A stretch of 64,000 nt of DNA from Pseudarthrobacter sp. ATCC 49987 (GTDB taxonomy: Bacteria; Actinomycetota; Actinomycetes; Actinomycetales; Micrococcaceae). Of this stretch, positions 47,174 through 54,730 are shown in pieces. The DNA lies in the NCBI RefSeq assembly GCF_009928425.1, contig NZ_JAABNS010000001.1:186001-250000 (forward strand), in the 5' to 3' direction. The stretch's first letter is position 1, and each line of letters opens with the position of its first letter. The translations under genes were made by a program, and so were the position numbers. The notes under the pieces are model-generated. The model was not told where the DNA came from. It made no database searches and was given only the letters and a program-made list of their open reading frames with translations.

Positions 47174-48622
47174 TCAGTACCCCGCGATCTGGGCCAGATA
47201 TCCGTAGTACTGCCCCTTGATCGGGCGGAGTGGGTCGCCTTCGAAACCGAAGCCGCGGTGCTCCTTGTTGTATGCGGCGGTCAGATCCAGGAACTGTGAC
47301 ATCAGGGCCTTGCCCGAGCCCTCACACTCCCCTTCACTGATGCACAGCGCCAGCGAGCCGGCGACGGCGGGGCTGGCGAAACTGGTTCCATGGGCCACCG
47401 CATAGCCTGCCGGCTCCGGGGACGTGGAGGAGACGCAGACCCCGGGGGCTGCGACAGTATGGGCTTTGTCCTTGGGTTCGCTGGCGTAGTTGGAGAAGAA
47501 GGCCGGCCGGTCATCCAACTGGCCGATCTTGGACCAGTCCTCGGCCCCGCAGACCGGGGACGCGAGTCCGTCCGGCTTGCCGTCGAAGTCCGCCATCGCC
47601 GTGGCGGTGAGCACCTCGTCGTAGGTGGCAGGAACAAAGTTGGCGATGTCTTCACCGGAGTTTCCGGCCGCCACGGCGTAGGCGACCCCGGCCTTGACCG
47701 AGCGGCAGATGGCGTAGTGCATCGGGTCCGTGCCCTTGCCGCAATTGGAGGTGTCGGCGCCCGGGCCGCCGATGCTGATGTTGGCCACCTCAATGTCGTT
47801 GTTTGGGTCCTTGTCCTTGCGCGTCGCCGTCACCCAGTCGATGGCGCAGATGAGCATTTCTTCCGTGATCACATCTGCGTCATTCACCACGCGTACGGAC
47901 CACAGCGGGGTTCCCGGGGCAGCCCCGATCACGCCCTGTTTGTTTTCTTTGGCGCCGATCACACCGGCCACGAAGGTCCCGTGCCCAACTTTGTCCGTGG
48001 GGGTCACCGTGACCGGGGTGCCGGTGGAGCAGTCGATGCCGCCGCGCACATTGAGGTCCGGGTGGGTGCCGTCGATGCCGCTGTCGATCACGGCCACGTT
48101 GACGTCCACTGGGTCCCGGGGTCCGTGGTGTTTGCGTTCGCCAGGGGGAGTGCCGCCAATCCTCTTCCACCACTTCGGCGCGACCTGGGTGCTGGGAGAC
48201 GGGTCCTTGGGCTTCTGGAATTCCCTGGCTACGGTGACGAAGTCAACGCCCGGGTCGGCAGCTAGGCGGGCCGCCTCAGAGGGCGTCATCGTGGCGGCGT
48301 ACCCGTTCACGGCGTCGCGGTAGACCGTGGAAACGGTTAGGCCGTAGCTGCCCTGCTGGGCTGCGGCCGCGGCGCCGGGGTCAACGACGTCGTCCTTCAG
48401 CACCACAATGTAGCTTTGTTCCTGCTCGGCCGCGGTTGCGGGGACGGCTGCGACGAGGACTCCGGCCACGGCCAGGCTCAGCGCTGCGAGGCCGCCGACG
48501 AAGGACCGAACCCGTGTCCCGATTTTGGGCGGTGGAGCGGCGTTGCCGGGATCTTGGCGTGGCCCTGCGGCTGCAAGCGCTGGATGTCGTGATGATCCCG
48601 GATGGCGGACGTGGCTGAACAT
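47174..48622 (-). CDS. Secreted S8 family serine peptidase (subtilase)
   Basis: A 482-residue protease precursor. A long charged n-region (about 36 residues) precedes the signal core FVGGLAALSLAVAGVLVAA with cleavage near ATAAEQ. An I9-type propeptide follows (SYIVVLKDDVVDPG to FVTVAREFQ). The catalytic domain has Asp in VIDSGIDGTHP (about 178), His in GHGTFVAG (about 212), oxyanion Asn in AAGNSG (about 319) and Ser in GTSFASPAVAG (about 412). There is no C-terminal anchor. GGGAGG lies 6 bases before the ATG at 48622, supporting this start. Likely a secreted broad-specificity protease. Confidence 0.92.
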   Translation of the reverse strand: MFSHVRHPGSSRHPALAAAGPRQDPGNAAPPPKIGTRVRSFVGGLAALSLAVAGVLVAAVPATAAEQEQSYIVVLKDDVVDPGAAAAAQQGSYGLTVSTVYRDAVNGYAATMTPSEAARLAADPGVDFVTVAREFQKPKDPSPSTQVAPKWWKRIGGTPPGERKHHGPRDPVDVNVAVIDSGIDGTHPDLNVRGGIDCSTGTPVTVTPTDKVGHGTFVAGVIGAKENKQGVIGAAPGTPLWSVRVVNDADVITEEMLICAIDWVTATRKDKDPNNDIEVANISIGGPGADTSNCGKGTDPMHYAICRSVKAGVAYAVAAGNSGEDIANFVPATYDEVLTATAMADFDGKPDGLASPVCGAEDWSKIGQLDDRPAFFSNYASEPKDKAHTVAAPGVCVSSTSPEPAGYAVAHGTSFASPAVAGSLALCISEGECEGSGKALMSQFLDLTAAYNKEHRGFGFEGDPLRPIKGQYYGYLAQIAGY

Positions 48623-48740
48623 AGTGGCCTCCCTTAAGCGTCTTCGCTATTGAGCGCCCCCCGGTCCTAGCTTAGGCCCGGGATCGTGTATTGCACACGG
48701 ACCTTAGGAATTACTTGGCACAGAACAGCTAACGGATTTC

Positions 48741-49058
48741 CTAGGCCCGGAGCCAGTCCTGCTCGAAGTCGGGGTGGTCGAAGTAGGGCAGAGCCAGGGC
48801 GTTGAGCGAGCGCTCCATCCATTCAAGGGACTGCGGGATCCAGCCGGAGTCGTGGCCAGGATCGCTGACCATCGCGGCAAGGGCAGCCTGCCGGGCGGAT
48901 TCCACGATGCTGATCAGGCGCCGCTTCGCCTCGCACTCGAGCAAAAGGCGCTGCTCGTACCAGGCGCCGGATTTCGAGACAGTCCGGTCGCCGAGGAGGG
49001 TCCGGGCCACGGCCTCGTCCTCGCTGATTCGCTCGGACAGGAATTCGACAATGTCCAC
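48741..49058 (-). CDS. DUF6221 family protein
   Basis: A 105-residue soluble protein. The pattern DIVEFLSERISEDEAVA, LLLECEAKRRLISIVE and the ending LALPYFDHPDFEQDW match my memory of DUF6221, common in actinobacteria and of unknown function. The GTG at 49058 is chosen because the family starts at this point; the frame extends to 49217 without family features. No clear ribosome site. Confidence 0.7.
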   Translation of the reverse strand: MDIVEFLSERISEDEAVARTLLGDRTVSKSGAWYEQRLLLECEAKRRLISIVESARQAALAAMVSDPGHDSGWIPQSLEWMERSLNALALPYFDHPDFEQDWLRA

Positions 49059-49113
49059 ACCGCGAGCGTACGCGCCGTTCTTGGCCGTCAACCAGTCCCG
49101 GCTGCCGCTGCGC

Positions 49114-49338
49114 TCAATGCGCCGCGAGGTTCTCCGCGTCCTCGGGACCGATGAAGTGGCAGGATCCGTCGTGCCGCTCGGGCATGTCGCAGGTCCGGCC
49201 GGTGGGCAGATGGACATTGCCGCAGAGCCCGGTGATGGCGACGTCCTCGCGGACGTGCAGGCTGCTGAGGTCGGGCCGGGCCTCGCTGCCCTCGTGAATC
49301 CGGGGGCTGGCGGGGGCGTTGTGGTCTTGGCTGTTCAT
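49114..49338 (-). CDS. Small Cys/His-containing hypothetical protein (74 aa)
   Basis: A 74-residue protein starting MNSQDHNAPASPRIHEG. The C-terminal half holds CGNVHLPTGRTCDMPERHD and GSCHF, a Cys/His pattern that could bind a metal. AAGGAG lies 11 bases before the ATG at 49338. I do not recognise a family. Confidence 0.6.
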   Translation of the reverse strand: MNSQDHNAPASPRIHEGSEARPDLSSLHVREDVAITGLCGNVHLPTGRTCDMPERHDGSCHFIGPEDAENLAAH

Positions 49339-49541
49339 GTCTGCGTGGCTCCTTGGAGGGTGTGCGGTGCAGCAGGTTGCCCGTCTCGATTGAGTCCGAG
49401 GCCCCAGTTTCACACGACAACGTTAATGCGGGGTTACCACACCGTAAGTTCCTCGTCTCGGGCCGTGCCGGGAGGTGTTCACTGGGGGTATATTTCGAGG
49501 GAGAGCAGCATCGGGATTCAACGAGGCAAAAGAGGTGCGCC

Positions 49542-50291
49542 ATGATGGTGCCAAGTTCAGCGGAAACCGGTGCCGGGGCGCCGCCTGTGCCCGGCGAGCC
49601 GATGAGCGCAGACGCCCTCGCCATCCGGCTGGGTGACATCGCCCGGGAGCTGCAGCACGAGGACGACGTCGACTCGATGCTGGCCGGGATCGTGCACGCT
49701 GCCCTTGAGCTCGTGCCGCACGTGGCCGAGGCCTCGGTCAGCCTGGTCACTGGCCGCCGGACGATTGACTCGCGTGCCGCTTCCAGTGATCTTCCGGGCC
49801 GGGTGGACGCCCTGCAAAGCGAAACCGGGCAGGGGCCGTGCATGGATGCGTCCTATGAAGAGCGGGTCGTCAGCGTTCCCGACCTCAGCACGGACCAACG
49901 CTGGCCGGAATTCTCGCGGGCGGCCGTCAAGCTGGGGGCGCGGAGCATGCTCTCCTTCCAGCTCTTTGTGGATGGTGACCACCTCGGAGCCTTGAACCTC
50001 TTCGGGGAGGACGTGGGCGCCTTCGATGCCGAATCCGAGCGTATCGGGGCACTGGTGGCCGCCCACGCCGCCGTCGCCGTCGCCGGGAGCAAGCAGGTCA
50101 GCCAGCTCACCCTGGCCCTGGACACGCGGGACCTGATCGGTCAGGCCAAAGGAATCCTGATGGAGCGCTACAAGATCACCGCCCAGCAGGCGTTCCTGCT
50201 GCTGTCGCGGGCCAGCTCAGAGCTGAACGTTAAGCTGCGCGACGTCGCGGAAAGGCTCACCGTCAGCGGGGAAATGGCCAAGAAGCCCTGA
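49542..50291 (+). CDS. GAF-ANTAR domain RNA-binding antiterminator
   Basis: A 249-residue regulator. A GAF domain (about residues 45-175, with TGQGPCMDASYEERVV) is followed by an ANTAR domain, LIGQAKGILMERYKITAQQ then AFLLLSRASSELNVKLRDVA. ANTAR proteins bind paired hexaloop hairpins in nascent RNA and prevent termination. No ligand or target is evident. AGAGG lies 6 bases before the ATG at 49542. A second GAF-ANTAR gene is directly convergent. Confidence 0.9.
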   Translation: MMVPSSAETGAGAPPVPGEPMSADALAIRLGDIARELQHEDDVDSMLAGIVHAALELVPHVAEASVSLVTGRRTIDSRAASSDLPGRVDALQSETGQGPCMDASYEERVVSVPDLSTDQRWPEFSRAAVKLGARSMLSFQLFVDGDHLGALNLFGEDVGAFDAESERIGALVAAHAAVAVAGSKQVSQLTLALDTRDLIGQAKGILMERYKITAQQAFLLLSRASSELNVKLRDVAERLTVSGEMAKKP

Positions 50292-50326
50292 CGCCGGCCG
50301 GGCCGGGGCCGCCAAGTTCCAGGTTC

Positions 50327-51073
50327 TCAGCTGCCGGCAGCCATCGATGAGCCATCGATGAGCCCCGAGCACACCCGGGACAGCGGCTCACCCTCTGTCC
50401 GGGCGCGGCGCAGCAACTCCTGGAGTGCCTGCTCTGCCGACAGCCCGTGGCGCTCCACCAGGACCCCGCACGCGCGGTTGGTGTTGTCCCGGCCGGCGAG
50501 TGCACCTTTCAGTGGCGCGCTCAGGTGCCGGGGCGTTGCCGGGCCCTGGATATGGGCCAGCAGGGTAGCAGCGGGAACGGCGAATTTCTCAAGGAGGTGC
50601 CCGGTCGCGGCGGTATAGGCAGCCGGCAGGACAGCATAGAGCTTCAGGGTTCCGATGGGGCCGCCCGCGGCGGCCAGCGGCGTGCTGAGGGCGGAGCGGA
50701 CGGGCAAGCCAGCGACAGCCTCGCTCCAGAGCGGCCACCGGGTATCCGCGGCGGCGTCGTGGACCAGGACCGTTTTTCCGGCCGTCCAGGCGTCGATGCA
50801 CGGGCCCTGGCCCAAGCCGTGCTGGGCCATGTCCGCCTGCCCCACGAGCCCTGAAGTCGCCGCGGTGCTGCTTCCGCGGCCTTGTGTATCAAACACCGAG
50901 ATTCCCGCCCCGGCCGATCCCGGAATGGCGTCGCGGACGGCCTGGAGGAGCAACTGGAGGGCACGATCGACCTTGTCCTCGGTTAGGAGCAGGTCTTTGA
51001 TGCGCGCGAAAACGGCGGTCAGTTCATCGAGGGGGAGGGGATTGAATGGTTTGTTCAGCACTTGCGGCCTCAT
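50327..51073 (-). CDS. GAF-ANTAR domain protein
   Basis: A 248-residue protein. The GAF region (about residues 30-165, with GLGQGPCIDAWTAGKTVLV) precedes a shorter ANTAR helix bundle (NRACGVLVERHGLSAEQA, then LQELLRRARTEGEPL). It is convergent with the first GAF-ANTAR gene, the stops 35 bases apart. The GQGPC motif occurs in both. Confidence 0.85.
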   Translation of the reverse strand: MRPQVLNKPFNPLPLDELTAVFARIKDLLLTEDKVDRALQLLLQAVRDAIPGSAGAGISVFDTQGRGSSTAATSGLVGQADMAQHGLGQGPCIDAWTAGKTVLVHDAAADTRWPLWSEAVAGLPVRSALSTPLAAAGGPIGTLKLYAVLPAAYTAATGHLLEKFAVPAATLLAHIQGPATPRHLSAPLKGALAGRDNTNRACGVLVERHGLSAEQALQELLRRARTEGEPLSRVCSGLIDGSSMAAGS

Positions 51074-51180
51074 GGCGTGCGGGCACGGTCACCCTGCGTA
51101 TGCCCCCTGCTGAGCCGGGACGCCTCAATCGGCCGTCCGGTTAAAGCATAGCCCGCTGCGGCCGCGCAGCGGTAACAGCC

Positions 51181-51204
51181 CGGCGGCGGCGGGACGTCCC
51201 GCCG
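51181..51204. other. 24-bp perfect palindrome in a divergent intergenic region
   Basis: CGGCGGCGGGAC is followed immediately by its complement GTCCCGCCGCCG. It resembles the recurring terminators but lies between the divergent starts of the GAF-ANTAR and LLM genes, where termination of full genes is not needed; it may attenuate or be an operator. Confidence 0.5.
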
Positions 51205-51254
51205 CCGTCGGCCGCTTTGGGGGCGCCAAGGCCGCCCGGAACAAAACCCAACGC

Positions 51255-51266
51255 TTGAATGTTCAA
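51255..51266. promoter_or_regulatory. TTGAA-TG-TTCAA palindrome at the LLM gene start
   Basis: A perfect short palindrome ends 6 bases before the ATG at 51273. MarR- or HxlR-type repressors often use such A/T-rich sites. The transcript may be leaderless, since no ribosome site is seen. This is inference from position. Confidence 0.4.
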
Positions 51267-51272
51267 TCAAAT

Positions 51273-52400
51273 ATGGATTTCGGTATCTTCACCTTCGGCG
51301 AACTTTCCCGCAACTTCAGCACCGGCAGGGCTTTGTCCCCGCAGCAGCGGCTGAAGGAGATCATTGAGCTTGCCAAACTGGCGGACCAGGCAGGCCTGGG
51401 ATTCCTGGGCCTGGGCGAGCATCACCGGCGCGACTTCGCCCTGTCCGCCCCCGAAATCGTGCTGGCCGCCATCGCCCGGGAAACCACGACGCTGCGGCTC
51501 AGCACGGCCGTCACGGTGCTCTCCACGCAGGACCCCGTGCGGCTCTTTGAGCAGTTCGCCACCCTGGACCTGATCTCCGACGGGCGCGCGGAGATCATCG
51601 CCGGACGCGGCGCATTCATCGAGTCCTACCCGCTGTTCGGCCACGAACTGGAGGACTATGACGCCCTCTTCGACGAGAAGCTGCAGCTGCTGCTGGAGCT
51701 GCGGGACAACGCAGCCGTGACCTGGCAGGGGACGCTGACCCAGAGCATTCCCGGAATGGACATCGCGCCGCGCCCGGTCCAGGACAGGCTCCCCGTCTGG
51801 GTCGGCGTCGGCGGAACCCCGGCCAGTTTCGCGCGGGCCGGACGGCTGGGGCTGCCCCTGTTTGTTGCCCTATTGTCCGGACCCGCCCGGTTCCGCCGTC
51901 TGGTGGAGCTGTACCACCAGTCGGCCGCCGACGCCGGGCACGACCCCGGAACCCTGCAGGTGGGTGCCGGTGGCCACTTCTACGCGGCCCCCACCTCGCA
52001 GCAGGCACGCGACACTTTCTACCCTTACTACCGGGCCTATTTCGAGCAGAACATGCCGCGCCCGGTGGACCATTTTCCGCGATCCACCTTCGATGACTGG
52101 GCCGCACCCGGCGGCGGCCTCCTGGTGGGCAGCCCGCAGCAAGTCATCGAGAAGCTGCTGGAAATCCATGACACGCTCGGCACCAACCGCTACATGGCCC
52201 AGATCGGCCTCGGCGGCCTGCCGTTTGCCGAGACGGCCCGGTCCGTCGAGCTGCTGGCCACGGAGATCATGCCGGCCGTGAACCGGGAAATCGGGGCAGT
52301 TCAGCCGGTGCGGAGCACCTCAGTCGGCGGCGGCCAGCGGGATCTCCAGGAAACCGCCGGCGGCGTCCCAGCTGCTCGCGGTCCCGAGGTGCCGGCTTAG
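51273..52400 (+). CDS. LLM class flavin-dependent oxidoreductase
   Basis: A 375-residue luciferase-like monooxygenase. Features are MDFGIFTFGELS at the N-terminus, GLGEHHRRDFALSAPEIVLAAI (the family EHH), a TVLSTQDPVRLFEQFATLD core and AEIIAGRGAFIESYPLF for flavin binding. The C-terminal 30 residues overlap the end of the convergent CapA gene on the opposite strand by 81 bases. A TTG start at 51255 is possible but less likely. Substrate unknown. Confidence 0.87.
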   Translation: MDFGIFTFGELSRNFSTGRALSPQQRLKEIIELAKLADQAGLGFLGLGEHHRRDFALSAPEIVLAAIARETTTLRLSTAVTVLSTQDPVRLFEQFATLDLISDGRAEIIAGRGAFIESYPLFGHELEDYDALFDEKLQLLLELRDNAAVTWQGTLTQSIPGMDIAPRPVQDRLPVWVGVGGTPASFARAGRLGLPLFVALLSGPARFRRLVELYHQSAADAGHDPGTLQVGAGGHFYAAPTSQQARDTFYPYYRAYFEQNMPRPVDHFPRSTFDDWAAPGGGLLVGSPQQVIEKLLEIHDTLGTNRYMAQIGLGGLPFAETARSVELLATEIMPAVNREIGAVQPVRSTSVGGGQRDLQETAGGVPAARGPEVPA

Positions 52401-53297
52401 CCGCTGCATCCGTTCCGCGATGCGCAGCGAACCCGCACCCGCCAACCGGGCCTGGAAATCGGTGATCAGCGTCGGATACAGCCGCAGGCCCAGCGGCGTG
52501 CCACCGTCCGTGTCGAGCAGGAAGATGAACGACTGGTCGTTGCGCTCCAGCGGGTCCACCGCGTAGTCGTCCACGAAGTCCCCGGCGCTGTAGATGATCG
52601 GCCGGCCCCGGTAGAGCTCGACGCCGCGGAAGATGTGCGGCGAGTGCCCGTAGACGACGTCGGCCCCCGCCCCGATCAGTGCCCGGGCCAGCTCGCGGTG
52701 CTCGGACGGGGCGCCGGAGCCCCAGTTGGGCCCCCAATGCGTGGAGACGATCAGGAGTTGGACACGGGCCGTCGTCCGCCGGACCAGCGCCAGCAGGTCC
52801 GCCACCCGCCGGTCGCTGTCCACGACCGGAACGTAGAAGACGCCGGGCCCGCGGCCGGCTTCCCAATCAGGCTGGTTGTCGGTAAAGGCAATGAGGCCGA
52901 CGGCGGTCCCTGACACGCGGCGCACCGCAGGCCGGCGCGCGGCCTCCCGGTCCAGCCCGGCGCCGGCATGCAGGATGCCGGCCGCGTCGAGCGCCGGCAG
53001 CATTTCCCGGAAGGCGCCTGCCCCGTAGTCCAGCACATGATTGTTGGCCAGCGAGACCATCCCGATCCCCGCGGAGCGGAGGCTTGCCACGTTCTTCGGG
53101 TCGGAGCGGAAATGGAACACTTTTCCGGCTTCCGGGTCCCCGCCGGCGGCCAGGACGCATTCGAGGTTGGCGATCGTGAGGTCCGCCTGGCGCAGCACGG
53201 AGCCGGTGTCTCCCCATGGGTAATCTGCGCTGACCCGTCGCAGCCGCTCGTTGACCAGCCGGCCCAGCATGACGTCGCCCAACAACCCGATCAACAT
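52320..53297 (-). CDS. CapA family (PGA_cap) metallophosphatase-fold protein
   Basis: A 325-residue protein starting MLIGLLGDVMLGRLVNERL, where Gly-Asp is the metal-binding start of the calcineurin-like fold. NLECVL, SLANNHVLDYG, VSTHWG and VYGHSPHIFRGVEL supply further metal ligands typical of CapA/PgsA-like proteins. Some members take part in poly-gamma-glutamate synthesis, but no CapB/C partner is present here. Without IS481 the gene would start about 22 bases after the DUF2630 stop. Confidence 0.85.
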   Translation of the reverse strand: MLIGLLGDVMLGRLVNERLRRVSADYPWGDTGSVLRQADLTIANLECVLAAGGDPEAGKVFHFRSDPKNVASLRSAGIGMVSLANNHVLDYGAGAFREMLPALDAAGILHAGAGLDREAARRPAVRRVSGTAVGLIAFTDNQPDWEAGRGPGVFYVPVVDSDRRVADLLALVRRTTARVQLLIVSTHWGPNWGSGAPSEHRELARALIGAGADVVYGHSPHIFRGVELYRGRPIIYSAGDFVDDYAVDPLERNDQSFIFLLDTDGGTPLGLRLYPTLITDFQARLAGAGSLRIAERMQRLSRHLGTASSWDAAGGFLEIPLAAAD

Positions 53298-53318
53298 GGC
53301 ACACCCGCGAGTCCGGGA

Positions 53319-53324
53319 GCTAGG
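53319..53324. repeat. Target site duplication, left copy (GCTAGG)
   Basis: Identical to 54386-54391, directly abutting the left inverted repeat of the IS481 element. Confidence 0.9.
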
Positions 53325-53329
53325 TGTAC

Positions 53330-54292
53330 TCAGCCAGCAGGTTGGTTACATCTGCTGATGGGTGGTCGTCCTCCGAGGGCGCTGTGGTTGCGGCGGTGGT
53401 TGTAGAAGTCTAGCCAGCCCGTGAGGGCCTGTGTGCGGTCGTCGCTGGAGTCATAGGCGTTCTTATAGGCCCAGCCTTCCTGGAGAGTGCGGTTGAACCG
53501 CTCGGCCTTGCCGTTCTGCCACGGGCTGCGCGGTTTGGTGCGCCGGTGTTTGGCGCCGAGATCCGCGATGGCCGTAGCGAAGTCCGCGGACCGGATGTAG
53601 GCCAGGGCGTTGTCGGTCATGACTTCGCGCACCGGTGCCCCGTTCGCGGCCATGAACGCCGCGGCGTTGGTCAGGAACCGGGCGCAGGTCGGCCCTTTCT
53701 CGTCGGGCAGGACCTCAACGTAGGCCAGGCGGGAGTGGTCATCCACGGCGACGTGGACGTAGTCGTACCCGATGCCGCGGCCTCTGACGGCTTCGCTGCG
53801 GCCATGGACCCGCCAGCCGCCGCCGTTCGCTATGCCGCCGAGTTTCTTGACGTCGATATGCAGCAACTCTCCGGCGGTGTCGCGTTCGTAACGGTGGTCG
53901 GTGGCCCGGCCGGCCCGGATGCGTTCGCCGCTGATCGGGTCCAGTTCCCACAACCGGGGCAGCCCGGCCCTGGCGATGATCCTAGAGACCGTGCGGGCCG
54001 GGACCTTGCAGCGTTCGGCCAGCTCGACCGGGCCTTCGCGGTGCTTCTCCCGAGCCGCGAGCACGTCCTCGATCTTCGCCTCGGGGGTGGCGTGCGGGCA
54101 CGAATGCGGGCGTGAGGACCGGTCCTCCATCCCGTCCCAGCCGTGTTCGACATAGCGCTTGAGCCACCGGTGGGCGCATGCGCGGGAAACACCCATTTCC
54201 TTCGCCACATGCGCCACGGGACGGCCGCCCAGAAGACGCTGGACAAGGATGCTTCTACCGGCAGGAGTCAGACGGGCATTACGGTGGACCAT
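53330..54292 (-). CDS. IS481-family transposase
   Basis: A 320-residue DDE transposase. An N-terminal helix-turn-helix (VAHVAKEMGVSRACAHRWLKR) and a second one near EKHREGPVELAERC precede the rve catalytic core. The acidic residues are seen in LLHIDVKKLG (first Asp), MTDNALAYI (second Asp) and WQNGKAERFNRTLQEGW (Glu). The ending FYNHRRNHSALGGRPP is typical of IS481. No frameshift is needed, and the stop lies within the left terminal repeat, so the element looks capable of transposition. Confidence 0.95.
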   Translation of the reverse strand: MVHRNARLTPAGRSILVQRLLGGRPVAHVAKEMGVSRACAHRWLKRYVEHGWDGMEDRSSRPHSCPHATPEAKIEDVLAAREKHREGPVELAERCKVPARTVSRIIARAGLPRLWELDPISGERIRAGRATDHRYERDTAGELLHIDVKKLGGIANGGGWRVHGRSEAVRGRGIGYDYVHVAVDDHSRLAYVEVLPDEKGPTCARFLTNAAAFMAANGAPVREVMTDNALAYIRSADFATAIADLGAKHRRTKPRSPWQNGKAERFNRTLQEGWAYKNAYDSSDDRTQALTGWLDFYNHRRNHSALGGRPPISRCNQPAG

Positions 54293-54346
54293 GAAGACCT
54301 CTTAGTCGTTAGGTGTGTGTGGTAACCACCAACCTAAGAGGTCTTC
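54293..54346 (-). promoter_or_regulatory. Hairpin over the transposase ribosome binding site
   Basis: GAAGACCTCTTAG (54293-54305) and CTAAGAGGTCTTC (54334-54346) are perfect 13-base complements. In the transposase message the 3' arm holds AAGAGG and ends at the ATG, so folding would hide the ribosome site. The inner part can pair further (GTTGGTG with CACCTAAC). Confidence 0.65.
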
Positions 54347-54385
54347 ACCCTTTTCAACATGTAACCAACGTCCTGGCCGAGTACA

Positions 54386-54391
54386 GCTAGG
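54386..54391. repeat. Target site duplication, right copy (GCTAGG)
   Basis: Identical to 53319-53324 and abutting the right inverted repeat. It overlaps the stop codon of the DUF2630 gene. Confidence 0.9.
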
Positions 54392-54638
54392 ACTCGTAGT
54401 TTTCCACTTGCTTGACCGGGCGGGGCTGCGCCTCATCCGGGTTTTCACCGTACTGCCGCTTGGCCCGGCGCTGCCGCAGGAGGTCCCAGCACTGGTCCAG
54501 GTCCTCTTCGATGCGCTGCAACCGGGCATGCTCCGGGCCGTGTTCATAATCCGGCACAGAGGAGGGGGCCTTCTCGCGGAGCGCCTGCTCTTCTTCCACC
54601 AGCGCTGAGATTTGCTGCAGGATGTGTTGTTCGTCCAT
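54387..54638 (-). CDS. DUF2630 family protein
   Basis: An 83-residue charged, helical protein. MDEQHILQQISALVEEEQALRE, LQRIEEDLDQCWDLLRQRRA and the ending NPDEAQPRPVKQVENY fit DUF2630, widespread in actinobacteria with unknown role. AAGAAGG lies 6 bases before the ATG at 54638; the frame to 54713 has no such signal. Its stop codon lies within the IS481 target duplication, so the gene remains intact after the insertion. Confidence 0.88.
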   Translation of the reverse strand: MDEQHILQQISALVEEEQALREKAPSSVPDYEHGPEHARLQRIEEDLDQCWDLLRQRRAKRQYGENPDEAQPRPVKQVENYES

Positions 54639-54730
54639 GACGGCCTTCTTTCGGGTAGCGGTCCTCCCGCCAGAGTAGCGAGGCCGCGATGAGCTGGCCA
54701 GAGGACCGTCCACCGGAGGCGGCTGCGGGT

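Larger units (their letters stand above)
53325..54385. mobile_element. IS481-family insertion sequence, complete
   Basis: The element is 1061 bp. Its 27-base terminal inverted repeats (53325-53351, TGTACTCAGCCAG onward; 54359-54385) differ at 3 positions. A 6-base target duplication GCTAGG flanks it at 53319-53324 and 54386-54391. It carries one intact transposase gene and an internal 13-base inverted repeat before the transposase start. The target contained the stop codon of the DUF2630 gene, which the duplication restored. Confidence 0.95.
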
